The translations under genes and the position numbers were made by a program. DNA of 64,000 bases, from assembly GCA_963764215.1 (NCBI GenBank), contig CAVXRS010000002.1, positions 446,971 to 510,970 of the forward strand, written 5' to 3'. Under the pieces are notes generated by a model. The model made no database searches and had not been told where the DNA came from. It saw only the letters and a program-made list of their open reading frames with translations. Positions 11,139 through 19,593 of the stretch are shown here, piece after piece. The stretch comes from JAFDWI01 sp963764215. GTDB lineage: Bacteria; Actinomycetota; Acidimicrobiia; Acidimicrobiales; Iamiaceae. How positions within the stretch are numbered: position 1 is the stretch's first letter; the number at the start of each line of letters is the position of its first letter.

Positions 11139-12593
11139 TCAGCCCGTCCCGGAGGATGCACCGGCCCGCTCGACCAGCAACCGGGTGGCCGCCGCGCCGT
11201 CGGCCTTGCCCTTGGTGGCCCGCATGATCTGACCCACGAAGAACCCCGTCAGCTTGCCCCTGGCCTTCTCGTCGCCTTCGCAGAACCGTCGCCACTCGTC
11301 GGGATGGTCGCTGATCGCCGCGTCGACCGCCGCGGCGAGCGCCTGGCTGGACATCGACTCGAATCCCCTGGCCGCGGCGATCTCCGCCGGGCTTCCCCCT
11401 TCGTCGAGCATCACCGCGAGCACCTTCTTGGCCTGCGTGGCGGTGAGCGAACCGGCCGACTCCAGCGCGATCAGCTCGGCCAACTTCACCGGGTCCACCG
11501 CCTCGGATGCGACGTCGGCCAGGTGCTGTTCGACGTACACCAGCACCCGGTCCGGCGCGGCGCCGGCTTCGATGGCCGCGAGCGCCACCTCGTCCATTCC
11601 CCGCTCCACGATCAGGTGCACCGTCGAGGCTTCGTCGGCACCTGCGGCCTCGGCCAGCCGTCGGCGCCGCTGGGCCGGCAGCATGGGAAGCGCGGCGCCG
11701 ATCTCGGCGATCCAGGCCTCGTCCGGGACGACGGGAACGAGATCGGGCTCCGGGAAGTACCGGTAGTCGTCCGCGTCCTCCTTGATCCGCATGGTCGCGG
11801 TCCGACCGGCCTGCTCGTCCCAGAGTCGGGTCTCCTGTCGAATCACCTCCCCCGCGGCGAGCGCGGCGACCTGACGGCGCGCCTCGTGGTCGACGGCGCG
11901 TCCCAGCGAACGCAGCGAATTGAGGTTCTTGATCTCGCATCGGGTGCCCAGCGGTTCATCCGGCCGGTGCACGGACACGTTGGCATCGACCCGCATCGAA
12001 CCCTCTTCCATCTTCCCGTCCGACACGCCGGTGGCGACCAGAATCGCCCGGAGCTCCGCCGCGTAGGCACGCGCCTCGTCCGAGGAGGCGATGTCGGGAC
12101 GACTGACGATCTCCAGCAGCGGCACGCCGGCACGGTTGTAGTCGACGAGAGAACGATCCGCGCCCGAGATCCGGCCGGAGCCACCGATGTGGGTCGACTT
12201 GCCGGTGTCCTCTTCCAGGTGCGCACGTTCGATCCCGATGCGCTTTCCCGAGGGCAGCTCCAACCAGCCGTCCACGTCGATCGGCCGGTCGTACTGGGAG
12301 ATCTGGAAGTCCTTGGGCATGTCCGGATAGAAGTAGTTCTTGCGGGCGAACTCGCTCGGCTGGATCCGGCAGTGCAGGGCCAGCCCCAATCGGATGGCGA
12401 GCTCGACCGCCTTGCGATTGAGGACCGGGAGCGAACCGGGCAGACCCAGCGACGTCGGGTCGACGTCGGTGTTGGGGTCGGCCCCGTAGGCGTTCGGGGC
12501 AGCCGAGAACAGCTTGGTCACGGTCCGCAGTTCGGCGTGGACCTCCAGTCCGACCACCATGACATAGCCGTCGGGCAGGTGCTCGTCGCTCAT
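11139..12593 (-). CDS. gatB: Asp-tRNA(Asn)/Glu-tRNA(Gln) amidotransferase subunit B
   Basis: 484 residues. It carries VVGLEVHAEL, the RKNYFYPDMPKDFQISQ segment, a Zn/ATP-site region DYNRAGVPLLEIVS, and a C-terminal YqeY-like tail domain. GatB activates the side chain of misacylated Glu-tRNA(Gln) or Asp-tRNA(Asn) with ATP and accepts ammonia from GatA. The ATG overlaps the gatA stop (TCAT on the plus strand at 12590), so translation is coupled. Third gene of the gatC-gatA-gatB operon. Confidence 0.96.
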   Translation of the reverse strand: MSDEHLPDGYVMVVGLEVHAELRTVTKLFSAAPNAYGADPNTDVDPTSLGLPGSLPVLNRKAVELAIRLGLALHCRIQPSEFARKNYFYPDMPKDFQISQYDRPIDVDGWLELPSGKRIGIERAHLEEDTGKSTHIGGSGRISGADRSLVDYNRAGVPLLEIVSRPDIASSDEARAYAAELRAILVATGVSDGKMEEGSMRVDANVSVHRPDEPLGTRCEIKNLNSLRSLGRAVDHEARRQVAALAAGEVIRQETRLWDEQAGRTATMRIKEDADDYRYFPEPDLVPVVPDEAWIAEIGAALPMLPAQRRRRLAEAAGADEASTVHLIVERGMDEVALAAIEAGAAPDRVLVYVEQHLADVASEAVDPVKLAELIALESAGSLTATQAKKVLAVMLDEGGSPAEIAAARGFESMSSQALAAAVDAAISDHPDEWRRFCEGDEKARGKLTGFFVGQIMRATKGKADGAAATRLLVERAGASSGTG

Positions 12594-14029
12594 GGAGCCG
12601 CCTCCTCGATCGCCGCCGCGGTTCGGAACATCGCCACTTCCCCCAAGGTGGGCGCCATGATCTGCACACCGATGGGCAGTCCCGAGCGGTCCGAGCCGAA
12701 CGGCACGGACATGGCGGGGTGGCCGGCGAGGTTCGACGCCGCGGTGCACACGTCGTTCAGGTACATGGTCAACGGGTCGTCGATGCTCGCGCCCAGCCGG
12801 AACGCCGTGGTCGGCGAGGTCGGCGAGAGCAGCACGTCGAATCGCTCATATGCCGAGGCGTACCCGTCGCCGATCAACGTGCGAACCTTCTGCGCCGTTC
12901 CGTAGTACTCGTCGAAGTAACCGGCCGACAGGGCGTAAGTGCCCAACATGATGCGTCGTTTCACCTCCGCCCCGAACCCTGCGGTGCGGGTCGCCACCAT
13001 CATCTCGGCGGTCGACGGGGCGTCGACGCGCAGGCCGAATCGGACCCCGTCGAAACGGGCCAGGTTGCTGGATGCCTCGGCGGTGGCGATCAGGTAGTAC
13101 GCGGACAGCGCATAGCGCAGTTCCGGCAGCTCCACCCGGTCGACGTCGGCGCCGGCCGCGGCGAGACCCTCGGCTGCCGATTCGACGGCGTCGACGACTT
13201 CACCTTCGACCCCTTCGCCCATGAGATCGCTCACGACACCGACCCGCAACCCCTTCACTCCGTCCCCGAGATGGTCGACCAACCCCAGTGGAGGTTCGGG
13301 GATCGAGGTCGAATCGAGCGGATCATGGCCGGCGAGCACTTCGAGCAACAGGGCCGCATCTGCCACGTCGGCCGCGAACGGGCCGATCTGGTCGAGACTC
13401 GACGCGAACGCCACCAGGCCGTACCGGCTCACGGTGCCATAGGTGGGTTTGACGCCGACCACCCCGCACAGCGAAGCCGGTTGCCGGATCGAACCACCCG
13501 TGTCGCTCCCCAGTGCGAGCGGCACGAATCCCGCCGCCACTGCCGCGGCGCTCCCCCCACTCGATCCTCCGGGCACCCGGTCGAGATCGTGCGGGTTGCG
13601 GGTCACCCCGAACGCGGAATGCTCCGTGGAGGATCCCATGGCGAACTCGTCCATGTTGGTTTTGCCCACGAAGACGGCGCCGGCATCCCGCAACCGATCG
13701 ACGACCGTGGCGTCATAGGGAGGCTTCCATCCCTCGAGAATCAGGGACGCGCAGGTCGTGGGCACACCGCGGGTGCACAGATTGTCCTTGAGGGCGATCG
13801 GTACTCCGGCGAGCGGACCGGGATCGTCGCCACGGGCGATCCTGTCATCGACGGCCGCCGCGGCGGCCCGGGCGTCGTCAGGTGTGAAATGCACGAAGGC
13901 GTGCACGTCACGGTCGCGGGACTCGAGGTCGGCGAGGTGGGTCTCGACGACGTCGGCCGCGCTCGTCCGGCCGGCGCGTACGTCGCGGGCAAGGTCCCGG
14001 GCCCGTCGCGTCCCGGCGGCTCCGGTCAC
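12590..14029 (-). CDS. gatA: Asp-tRNA(Asn)/Glu-tRNA(Gln) amidotransferase subunit A
   Basis: 479 residues of the amidase-signature family. The catalytic Lys lies in PIALKDN, and the Ser cis-Ser pair lies in PGGSSGGSAAAVAAG and LGSDTGGSIRQPA. This subunit releases ammonia from glutamine for transfer through GatB. It overlaps gatC by 4 bp upstream and gatB by 4 bp downstream. Length and motif spacing are normal. Confidence 0.97.
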   Translation of the reverse strand: MTGAAGTRRARDLARDVRAGRTSAADVVETHLADLESRDRDVHAFVHFTPDDARAAAAAVDDRIARGDDPGPLAGVPIALKDNLCTRGVPTTCASLILEGWKPPYDATVVDRLRDAGAVFVGKTNMDEFAMGSSTEHSAFGVTRNPHDLDRVPGGSSGGSAAAVAAGFVPLALGSDTGGSIRQPASLCGVVGVKPTYGTVSRYGLVAFASSLDQIGPFAADVADAALLLEVLAGHDPLDSTSIPEPPLGLVDHLGDGVKGLRVGVVSDLMGEGVEGEVVDAVESAAEGLAAAGADVDRVELPELRYALSAYYLIATAEASSNLARFDGVRFGLRVDAPSTAEMMVATRTAGFGAEVKRRIMLGTYALSAGYFDEYYGTAQKVRTLIGDGYASAYERFDVLLSPTSPTTAFRLGASIDDPLTMYLNDVCTAASNLAGHPAMSVPFGSDRSGLPIGVQIMAPTLGEVAMFRTAAAIEEAAP

Positions 14030-14328
14030 GACGGATCACCCAGGATGGACGGCACCTCGAACCGGTCGTCCACCGCGGCAGGCGCCGCGCCCAGGACCTC
14101 GTCGCGGTCGAGCGTCGGCCCGATCTCGTCTTCGCGCCACACGTTGCGCAGCGGCAGGGGATGCGCGGTCCGTTCGACCCCGGCGAGGTCGAGCGAGGCG
14201 ATGTCCGACGCATGGTCGAGAATGGCCCCGAGCTGATCGGTCATCGTGGCGACCTCCGTCTCGGTGAGCGCGAGGTTGGCGAGCCGCGCCACGTGTTCGA
14301 CGTCGTCCTTGGAGATGCGATCGGCCAT
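14026..14328 (-). CDS. gatC: Asp-tRNA(Asn)/Glu-tRNA(Gln) amidotransferase subunit C
   Basis: 100 residues with the family opening DVEHVARLANLALTETE and the DMQ-like ILDHASDIASLD helix, ending with an LRNVWREDE segment and an acidic linker. It stabilises the GatA-GatB contact. First gene of the operon; its ATG sits 8 nt behind a TAGGAT element. Confidence 0.94.
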   Translation of the reverse strand: MADRISKDDVEHVARLANLALTETEVATMTDQLGAILDHASDIASLDLAGVERTAHPLPLRNVWREDEIGPTLDRDEVLGAAPAAVDDRFEVPSILGDPS

Positions 14329-14336
14329 GGTCGGCG

Positions 14337-14342
14337 ATCCTA
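14337..14342 (-). promoter_or_regulatory. -10 element of gatCAB
   Basis: TAGGAT on the minus strand ends 8 nt before the gatC ATG. No ribosome binding site is present, so the transcript should be leaderless. Confidence 0.55.
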
Positions 14343-14446
14343 CCGATCACCCGTGAACACGAAGCAGCGGAAAGATCTCCCCGACCGAAACCACCGGGGA
14401 CGATCGGCGTTGCACCCCGCGGAGCCGAACCCTTCGCGGTCGCGAC

Positions 14447-15205
14447 TCAGGAACCGCCGGTCACCCGCTGGGCGAACGCGACCGCCTCGGTCTCGATGAG
14501 TTCCGCGTCGAAGTCCAGTGTGGCGACGTGGAAGCTGCGCTCGAGGGTGATCCGCTCGACCGGGCCCCCGACGTGCGCGGCGATGTAGTCGCTGTCGGTG
14601 GGCGGCACGACGTGGTCCTGGGGCGAATTGCAGATCAACACCGGCGCGGTGATCGCCGCGATCGCCTCGGCGACCTCACCGGCCGCTTCGAGCATCGAGG
14701 CCAGGGGGCGGAGCGGGGTCGCCTCGTAGGACAACTCGGTGACATCGTCACGGGCGATGTCGGAGCCGATCGCGTCCATCGTCGACTCGCCCGCGTCGAT
14801 CATCGACTGGACGAGGTCGCGGATGCCCGGCGGTTCGGTGGCGAGCGCGTTGATCAGGACCAGTCCGGCCACCTCCGGATGGCGGCCACCCAACCACGCC
14901 GCGAGGGCGCCGCCCATCGAGAGCCCGGCGACCACGACCCGGTCGGCCCGACCGGACAACGTCTCGTACGCGGCTTCCGCCGCGGCCGCCCAGTCGCTCC
15001 ACCCCGTCTCGATCATGTCCTCGACGCTGGTACCGTGCCCGGGCAGCAGGGGGAGCTCGACGGCGAAGCCGGCCCGGGCGAAGGCCTGGGCGAGCGGCCG
15101 CATCGACTGCGGGTTGCCGGTGAACCCGTGGAGCACGAGCACTCCGTGTGGACCGCCGTCCGGGGACGACCAGGGTTCGGCACCGGGAAGGACGGGGGCG
15201 CTCAT
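14447..15205 (-). CDS. carboxylesterase/monoacylglycerol-lipase-like alpha/beta hydrolase
   Basis: 252 residues from the ATG at 15205. The oxyanion segment is VLVLHGFTGNP and the nucleophile elbow is GLSMGG. Asp in NSPQDHVVPP and His in ERSFHVATLD complete the triad. The small size, the HGFTGNPQSMRPLA opening and the LPGHGTS segment resemble Est30-type carboxylesterases. It is divergent from a TetR gene with an operator-like palindrome between them, so it may be that repressor's target. Confidence 0.85.
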   Translation of the reverse strand: MSAPVLPGAEPWSSPDGGPHGVLVLHGFTGNPQSMRPLAQAFARAGFAVELPLLPGHGTSVEDMIETGWSDWAAAAEAAYETLSGRADRVVVAGLSMGGALAAWLGGRHPEVAGLVLINALATEPPGIRDLVQSMIDAGESTMDAIGSDIARDDVTELSYEATPLRPLASMLEAAGEVAEAIAAITAPVLICNSPQDHVVPPTDSDYIAAHVGGPVERITLERSFHVATLDFDAELIETEAVAFAQRVTGGS

Positions 15206-15212
15206 GGAGCCG

Positions 15213-15218
15213 ATCGTA
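15213..15218 (-). promoter_or_regulatory. -10 element of the esterase gene
   Basis: TACGAT on the minus strand, 7 nt before the ATG at 15205, supports this start over the longer in-frame option at 15259. Confidence 0.5.
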
Positions 15219-15251
15219 CCCGGCCCGGTCGATCGGCCCGGTCGACCGACA

Positions 15252-15278
15252 TTGACCATGCGGTCAAGTCGAGGTCAA
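15252..15278. promoter_or_regulatory. putative TetR operator between divergent genes
   Basis: 15252-15267 reads TTGACCATGCGGTCAA, a perfect 6-bp inverted repeat around a 4-bp centre. A third GGTCAA half-site lies at 15273-15278, 11 bp after the previous one. The left arm TTGACC could also be a -35 element, 18 bp before CAAGAT at 15276. A repressor bound here would block tetR and could affect the esterase promoter. Confidence 0.6.
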
Positions 15279-15279
15279 G

Positions 15280-15957
15280 ATGTCACCTCCGATGACCGAG
15301 AAACGCCACTTCACCGCGCAGGGCCGTGAACGCAAGCAGCAGCTCATGGACTGCGCGGCCGAACTGTTCGCCGAACGGGGTTATGCGGAGACCCGAGTCG
15401 TCGACATCGTGGAAGGCGCCGGAGTCGCCAAGGGCCTCTTCTACTGGTATTTCGAGAACAAGGCGGCACTGTTCAGGGATCTCGTGGTGCAGAACCGGGA
15501 GGAGCTGCGACGGGCCCAGGCGCGTGCGATCGATCCCACGGCCACTCCACTGCAACAGATCCGCCAGGGCACCGAGGCGTCGTTGTTCGCCATGGCCGAA
15601 CGGGCCCCGTTCTTCGCGCTCCTCGAGGTCGAGAACATCAACCGCGCCTTCGCCGATGTGCTGCGGGTGGGGACCGACATCCACCAGGCCGACACCCGGT
15701 CGCTGATCGTGGCGGGCATCGAAGAAGGGACCATTCGGGACGATGACCCGGATCTGCTGGCGCTCGGCGTCGTCGGAGCGGTCGGGTACTACGGGCACTT
15801 CCACCGCACCGGGCGTACCACGGCGACCGTGGGTGAACTGGCCGGCTTCGTCGGGCGATTCGTGGTCTGCTCGCTGGCCGCCGACGAATCGATCGCCAGG
15901 AAGGTCTTGGCGTCCGGGTCCCTGGCACCGGATGCGCCTGCGCAACCCGCAAGGTAG
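15280..15957 (+). CDS. TetR-family transcriptional regulator
   Basis: About 225 residues. The helix-turn-helix is RVVDIVEGAGVAKGLFYWYFENK, preceded by a typical first helix (LMDCAAELFAERGY). The C-terminal half is helical and not assigned to a ligand class. Two starts are possible. The ATG at 15280 has a GAGG 5 nt upstream. The ATG at 15292 would fit a TTGACC/CAAGAT promoter with an almost leaderless transcript. It is probably autoregulated through the palindrome just upstream and divergent from the esterase gene. Confidence 0.88.
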   Translation: MSPPMTEKRHFTAQGRERKQQLMDCAAELFAERGYAETRVVDIVEGAGVAKGLFYWYFENKAALFRDLVVQNREELRRAQARAIDPTATPLQQIRQGTEASLFAMAERAPFFALLEVENINRAFADVLRVGTDIHQADTRSLIVAGIEEGTIRDDDPDLLALGVVGAVGYYGHFHRTGRTTATVGELAGFVGRFVVCSLAADESIARKVLASGSLAPDAPAQPAR

Positions 15958-16012
15958 GATTCGCGTCTCGCTCAGCCCTGACCCCGTAGCCGCGGGGCGA
16001 CCCAGTGGAGGC

Positions 16013-16420
16013 ATGTCCGTGGCGCAGTTCCTTTCCGACGAATGGGTGGTGGCCGCAAAGCAGATCTATGCGATCCACCCGTCGAACACCGCGGCGGCAC
16101 CACATGAGGTGCAGATCAACCTCGTCGTGCGCGACGCGCCGTTCGGTGACGGCACGATCCAGGCGCATCTGGACACGACCGGGTCCGAACCCGAGATCGA
16201 CATCGGCCACATCGACGGGGCGCCCACCACGATCACGACCGACTACGCCACCGCCAAGTCGGTCTTCGTCGAACAGGACCAGCAGGCGGCCATGCAGGCC
16301 TTCATGGGAGGCAAGATCCAGATCACCGGCGACATGACCAAGGTGATGCTGCTCATGCAGGCGCCCCCGGACCCCTCTGCGGTCGAGATCGCCACGAAGA
16401 TCCGAGAGCTGACCGACTGA
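16013..16420 (+). CDS. SCP2-family sterol/lipid-carrier-like protein
   Basis: 135 residues. The pattern of a beta sheet followed by TTITTDYATAKSVFVEQD and an AMQAFMGGKIQITGDMTKVMLL segment is the SCP2 lipid-binding fold. In actinobacteria such proteins accompany lipid and steroid metabolism. The ATG follows GTGGAGGC, a usable ribosome binding site. A TAGGAT at 15955-15960, overlapping the tetR stop, may be its promoter. Confidence 0.82.
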   Translation: MSVAQFLSDEWVVAAKQIYAIHPSNTAAAPHEVQINLVVRDAPFGDGTIQAHLDTTGSEPEIDIGHIDGAPTTITTDYATAKSVFVEQDQQAAMQAFMGGKIQITGDMTKVMLLMQAPPDPSAVEIATKIRELTD

Positions 16421-16439
16421 CCCCTCCAGCGCTTGTCGG

Positions 16440-18476
16440 TCACTTCACGACGATGTTCACGCTGCTTCCCTTCGCCACCAGCTGACCCGATGGCGGGTCG
16501 AACGCCACCGGTTTCCCCGACAGGTTGCCGGTCCCGGTCAGGTTCGCGGCCACCAGGCCGGCAGCCTGCAACTTGGCGATCGCCGCCGGGACCGTGTCGA
16601 CACCGGCGAGACTCGGAACCGCGACGAGCAACCCTTTCGAAACGATCACCTGCACGGTCGACCCGCGCGGCACCGACGTGCCCGGCGACGGATCGAGGCC
16701 GATGAGACCACCGGTGTCGACCTTGGTGTCGAGCCGCTTGGTCACCTGCGGTTGCAACCCGATCCGTTCGAGCGCGGCGACTGCCTGATCCGGTGTCATC
16801 CCCGAGACATCGGGCAACACCCGTGGTTTCGGACCCTCGGAAACCTGCAGCGTCACCGGTGAACCCTTCTCCAGTCGCTTCGGTGTGCCCGCGGCCGTGG
16901 CGAGCACCTGGCCCTGGGGGACGTCCTCGGAATACTTCTTCTGCGGTGCGGCGACCGTCAGGCCGACGGATCGGAGGCGATCGGCCGCGGCCGCCTCGGT
17001 CATCCCGGCAAGGTCCCGGGGCACGTCGACGAGTGTCTGCCCCGCAGAAACGACCAGGGTCACGGTGTGACCTTCGGCGATCCGGGTACCCGGCGACGGA
17101 TCGACCCCGAGCAGGCCGCCGGCATGCGTCCCGTCCCGGCGTACCCGACGGGTCGCGACCGTGAAGCCGAGCCGCTCCAGTCGGGCCTTTGCGACCGCGG
17201 GCGTCGCACCCGACACCGAAGGGACGAGATGGGTCGGGGTCCGGTGCGCCAGGTACACCGCGCCGGCGACCGCGCCGCCGCCGAGGACGATCACCAGCGC
17301 CAGGACCGACCAGGCGATCCGCCAACGACGCCGGTTCTTCTGTCGCCGTCGGTCGTCCAGAGGATCCTCACCGGCTCCGTCCGCCGTGCCGGACCCCCTG
17401 GTGTCCTTTCGGGACGTCGTTCCGGAGGGCGGCTCCGACCCGGGCGCCTCCCCCGGCTCCGGCGCATCCCCCACCACCGACATGCCGGCCGCCACCGACG
17501 CGTTGGCCGGCACAGGGGCTTCGGCCGGCTCCGGCGCGTCGGTCGGCACAGCCACTTCCCCCGGCGCCACGACCACGGTGATGTCCTCGAGATCGGCGAC
17601 TTCCCCGGTTCCATCGACCGGGTCGGTGAAAGGCAACGGCCCGGGTTCGGGAAGATCTCCGGCGACGGCCATCAGCGCCGTGACCAGCTCGGAGGCATCG
17701 ATGCGCTCGACCACCTCGGTTGCGCCGGCACGCGCGAGCGGCCCCTGCAGCGCGTCGAGCGCTTCGGGCACCACGAGCGGTTGGCCGATCCGTGCCATCA
17801 GTGTCGCCAACGCGGTGTCCGCGGCGAAGGGCAGCTCGCCGGTGACGGCCTCGACGAGCATCAACGCAAGCGCGTAGACATCGGCCTTGCCGTCGACCCG
17901 GTTTCCCTGCGCAGCCTCCGGTGAGGCGTATCTGGCCGAAACCCCACCGGCTCCCATCGGCTCGGTCGACGCGGCTTCCGCGACGGCACGGGCGATGCCG
18001 AAGTCGGCGATGCGCAGTCGCCCGTCGCCGGTGAACAGCAGGTTCGTGGGCCGCAGATCCCGATGGACCACCCCCTGGCCGTGGGCGAACGACAGTGCTC
18101 GAGCGGCCGCCAACCCGAGCTGCAGCGCCTGCGCGGGCTCCAGTCGGACGCCACGATCGAGCAGGCGTCGGAGGCTTCCGTTCTCCAGGTACTCGCTGAC
18201 CACGAACACCTCTCCGTCGACCCCCCAGTCGTGGATCACCACGATGTGAGGATGGCGGAGCGCCGCCGCCGCACGCACTTCGGTTCGGAACCGCTGCACG
18301 AAGGCTGCCTCGGAGCCGAGCGACTCGTCGAACACCTTCACCGCGACGCGTCGACGGAGGCGCACATCGTCGGCGAGGTAGACGGCATCGACCGTGCCGG
18401 AGCCGATCCTGGCGACCAGTCGGTACCGGCCGTTCACGACCTGGCCCGTGACGTCTCGGGATGCAAACGGGGACAC
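16440..18476 (-). CDS. PASTA-domain Ser/Thr protein kinase (PknB-like)
   Basis: 678 residues from the GTG at 18476, a start supported by a TACCCT element 9 nt upstream. The kinase domain spans about residues 15-275: glycine loop RIGSGTVDAVY, ATP Lys47 in VAVKVF, catalytic loop HRDLRPTN, metal motif IADFGIA and an ASPE segment. The catalytic loop has Arg where PknB-type kinases usually have Lys. An acidic, Pro/Ala-rich linker leads to one membrane helix (about 375-397). Four extracellular PASTA repeats follow, with signatures such as VPSVSGATPAVAKARLERLG and VDPSPGTRI. PASTA repeats bind peptidoglycan fragments, so the kinase likely senses the cell wall. It is not beside the usual rodA/pbpA genes. 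Confidence 0.9.
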   Translation of the reverse strand: MSPFASRDVTGQVVNGRYRLVARIGSGTVDAVYLADDVRLRRRVAVKVFDESLGSEAAFVQRFRTEVRAAAALRHPHIVVIHDWGVDGEVFVVSEYLENGSLRRLLDRGVRLEPAQALQLGLAAARALSFAHGQGVVHRDLRPTNLLFTGDGRLRIADFGIARAVAEAASTEPMGAGGVSARYASPEAAQGNRVDGKADVYALALMLVEAVTGELPFAADTALATLMARIGQPLVVPEALDALQGPLARAGATEVVERIDASELVTALMAVAGDLPEPGPLPFTDPVDGTGEVADLEDITVVVAPGEVAVPTDAPEPAEAPVPANASVAAGMSVVGDAPEPGEAPGSEPPSGTTSRKDTRGSGTADGAGEDPLDDRRRQKNRRRWRIAWSVLALVIVLGGGAVAGAVYLAHRTPTHLVPSVSGATPAVAKARLERLGFTVATRRVRRDGTHAGGLLGVDPSPGTRIAEGHTVTLVVSAGQTLVDVPRDLAGMTEAAAADRLRSVGLTVAAPQKKYSEDVPQGQVLATAAGTPKRLEKGSPVTLQVSEGPKPRVLPDVSGMTPDQAVAALERIGLQPQVTKRLDTKVDTGGLIGLDPSPGTSVPRGSTVQVIVSKGLLVAVPSLAGVDTVPAAIAKLQAAGLVAANLTGTGNLSGKPVAFDPPSGQLVAKGSSVNIVVK

Positions 18477-18485
18477 TCGTGGGCC

Positions 18486-18491
18486 AGGGTA
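18486..18491 (-). promoter_or_regulatory. -10 element of the PASTA kinase gene
   Basis: TACCCT on the minus strand ends 9 nt before the GTG at 18476, with no ribosome binding site. Confidence 0.45.
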
Positions 18492-18570
18492 CTCAGCGGC
18501 CTGGCCGCCCCTGTTGGATGCCCAAGGGTTGGGAAGCGCCGACCCGACGTTGCACAATTGAGCTGCGACG

Positions 18571-19098
18571 ATGACCGACAACTCCGCAGAACCCGCCACG
18601 CCGAACGGCCGGGCCGAAGTTCCCCGACACGGGGATCCCTGGCGATGGATCAGGCGCGCCGTGATGGCAGGCGCGCTGATCGCCGCGCTCGCGTTCGTGG
18701 TGGCGACGGTCCACAAAGCCCCGGAATCCGACAGCCATCCCGATCCCGCGTCGAATCCGGCCGTCGTGGTCCGCAAGCCGTTGCCGGGCTCCCACGTGCT
18801 GCGCCAGAGCCAGGTGGGCGTCAAACTCCTCGCCGGCTACGACGGCCGACTCGTGATCGATGGCAGGAACATCCCCGAGGATCAGATGGACGGGGCGATT
18901 CCCACCGACAGCCCCATCTACGACCCCCGCTACGGGGTCCGCCCGAACAACAAACAGGATGTCTTCTTCACCCCCGGCCCAGGGAAGGCCATCGACCACT
19001 ACCCGAGTGGCGAGGTGCACGTGACGGTCCGCTTCTGGAGGATCGTCGACGGCCCGAAGAACGCGGACCGCATCTCCTGGGCCTTCTTCGTCAACTGA
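18571..19098 (+). CDS. single-pass membrane-anchored protein, unknown function
   Basis: 175 residues. A short cytoplasmic N-terminus, one hydrophobic helix (RAVMAGALIAALAFVVATV, about residues 30-48) and an exported globular domain of about 125 residues. The domain is beta-rich, with HVLRQSQVGVKLLAGYDGRL and VHVTVRFWRI segments. It lacks Cys or obvious catalytic motifs. I do not recognise the family, although the layout is common in actinobacterial envelope proteins. It is divergent from the PASTA kinase; a cell-envelope role is only a guess from context. Confidence 0.7.
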   Translation: MTDNSAEPATPNGRAEVPRHGDPWRWIRRAVMAGALIAALAFVVATVHKAPESDSHPDPASNPAVVVRKPLPGSHVLRQSQVGVKLLAGYDGRLVIDGRNIPEDQMDGAIPTDSPIYDPRYGVRPNNKQDVFFTPGPGKAIDHYPSGEVHVTVRFWRIVDGPKNADRISWAFFVN

Positions 19099-19183
19099 CC
19101 CGCGTGGTGCCTGACCCACACCTGACCGATGTGGCATGCGGCCGCCAATCGTGCAATGGGGATATGACACCCGAGCGGGCGCA

Positions 19184-19189
19184 TAGGCT
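19184..19189 (+). promoter_or_regulatory. -10 element of the small membrane protein gene
   Basis: TAGGCT lies 8 nt before the ATG at 19198. Confidence 0.45.
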
Positions 19190-19197
19190 CTGAATCC

Positions 19198-19593
19198 ATG
19201 GCCAACAGCACTCCGTGGGCGGAGCGGTCCGGTGCCGAGCGACGGCGGACCTACGGCCGTTTCGCGCTGGTCTACGGCGCCATCACGCTGGTCGCGCTGC
19301 TCCTCGGCTTCGTCGTGATCGCCGTCGTCTTCGGCCTCGGCACGGCAGGGCTCGCCTGGGTCTGGTATGCGACACCGTCGACCGCCCCGGAAACGCCGAC
19401 CGAGCGGGAGAAGCCCGATTGGATGAAGGCGATGGAGGATCCGGATGCGCCGGATCTCTCGCTCCCCGAGTACCGGGGCACGGCACCCCCCGGCGCCGCC
19501 GACGATCACTCGCCCTTCGACCGGCCCGAAGCAGCCGACGAACCCGGGCCGGTCAACGATCCTCCGGAAGATCCCCCGTCTCCAACAGTCTGA
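19198..19593 (+). CDS. small membrane protein with acidic Pro-rich tail, unknown function
   Basis: 131 residues. A basic N-terminus precedes two closely packed hydrophobic segments (about residues 22-60, LVYGAITLVALLLGFVVIAVVFGLGTAG). A cytoplasmic-looking tail rich in Pro, Glu and Asp follows, with no motif I recognise. Its last 41 bp overlap the end of ligA on the opposite strand, so the tail sequence is constrained by both genes. Confidence 0.65.
   Translation: MANSTPWAERSGAERRRTYGRFALVYGAITLVALLLGFVVIAVVFGLGTAGLAWVWYATPSTAPETPTEREKPDWMKAMEDPDAPDLSLPEYRGTAPPGAADDHSPFDRPEAADEPGPVNDPPEDPPSPTV

Noticed and set aside
16440..18476. The PASTA kinase as a pseudokinase because of HRDLRPTN
   Set aside because: ATP Lys, catalytic Asp, Asn and DFG are all present; Arg for Lys at that place does not by itself abolish activity.
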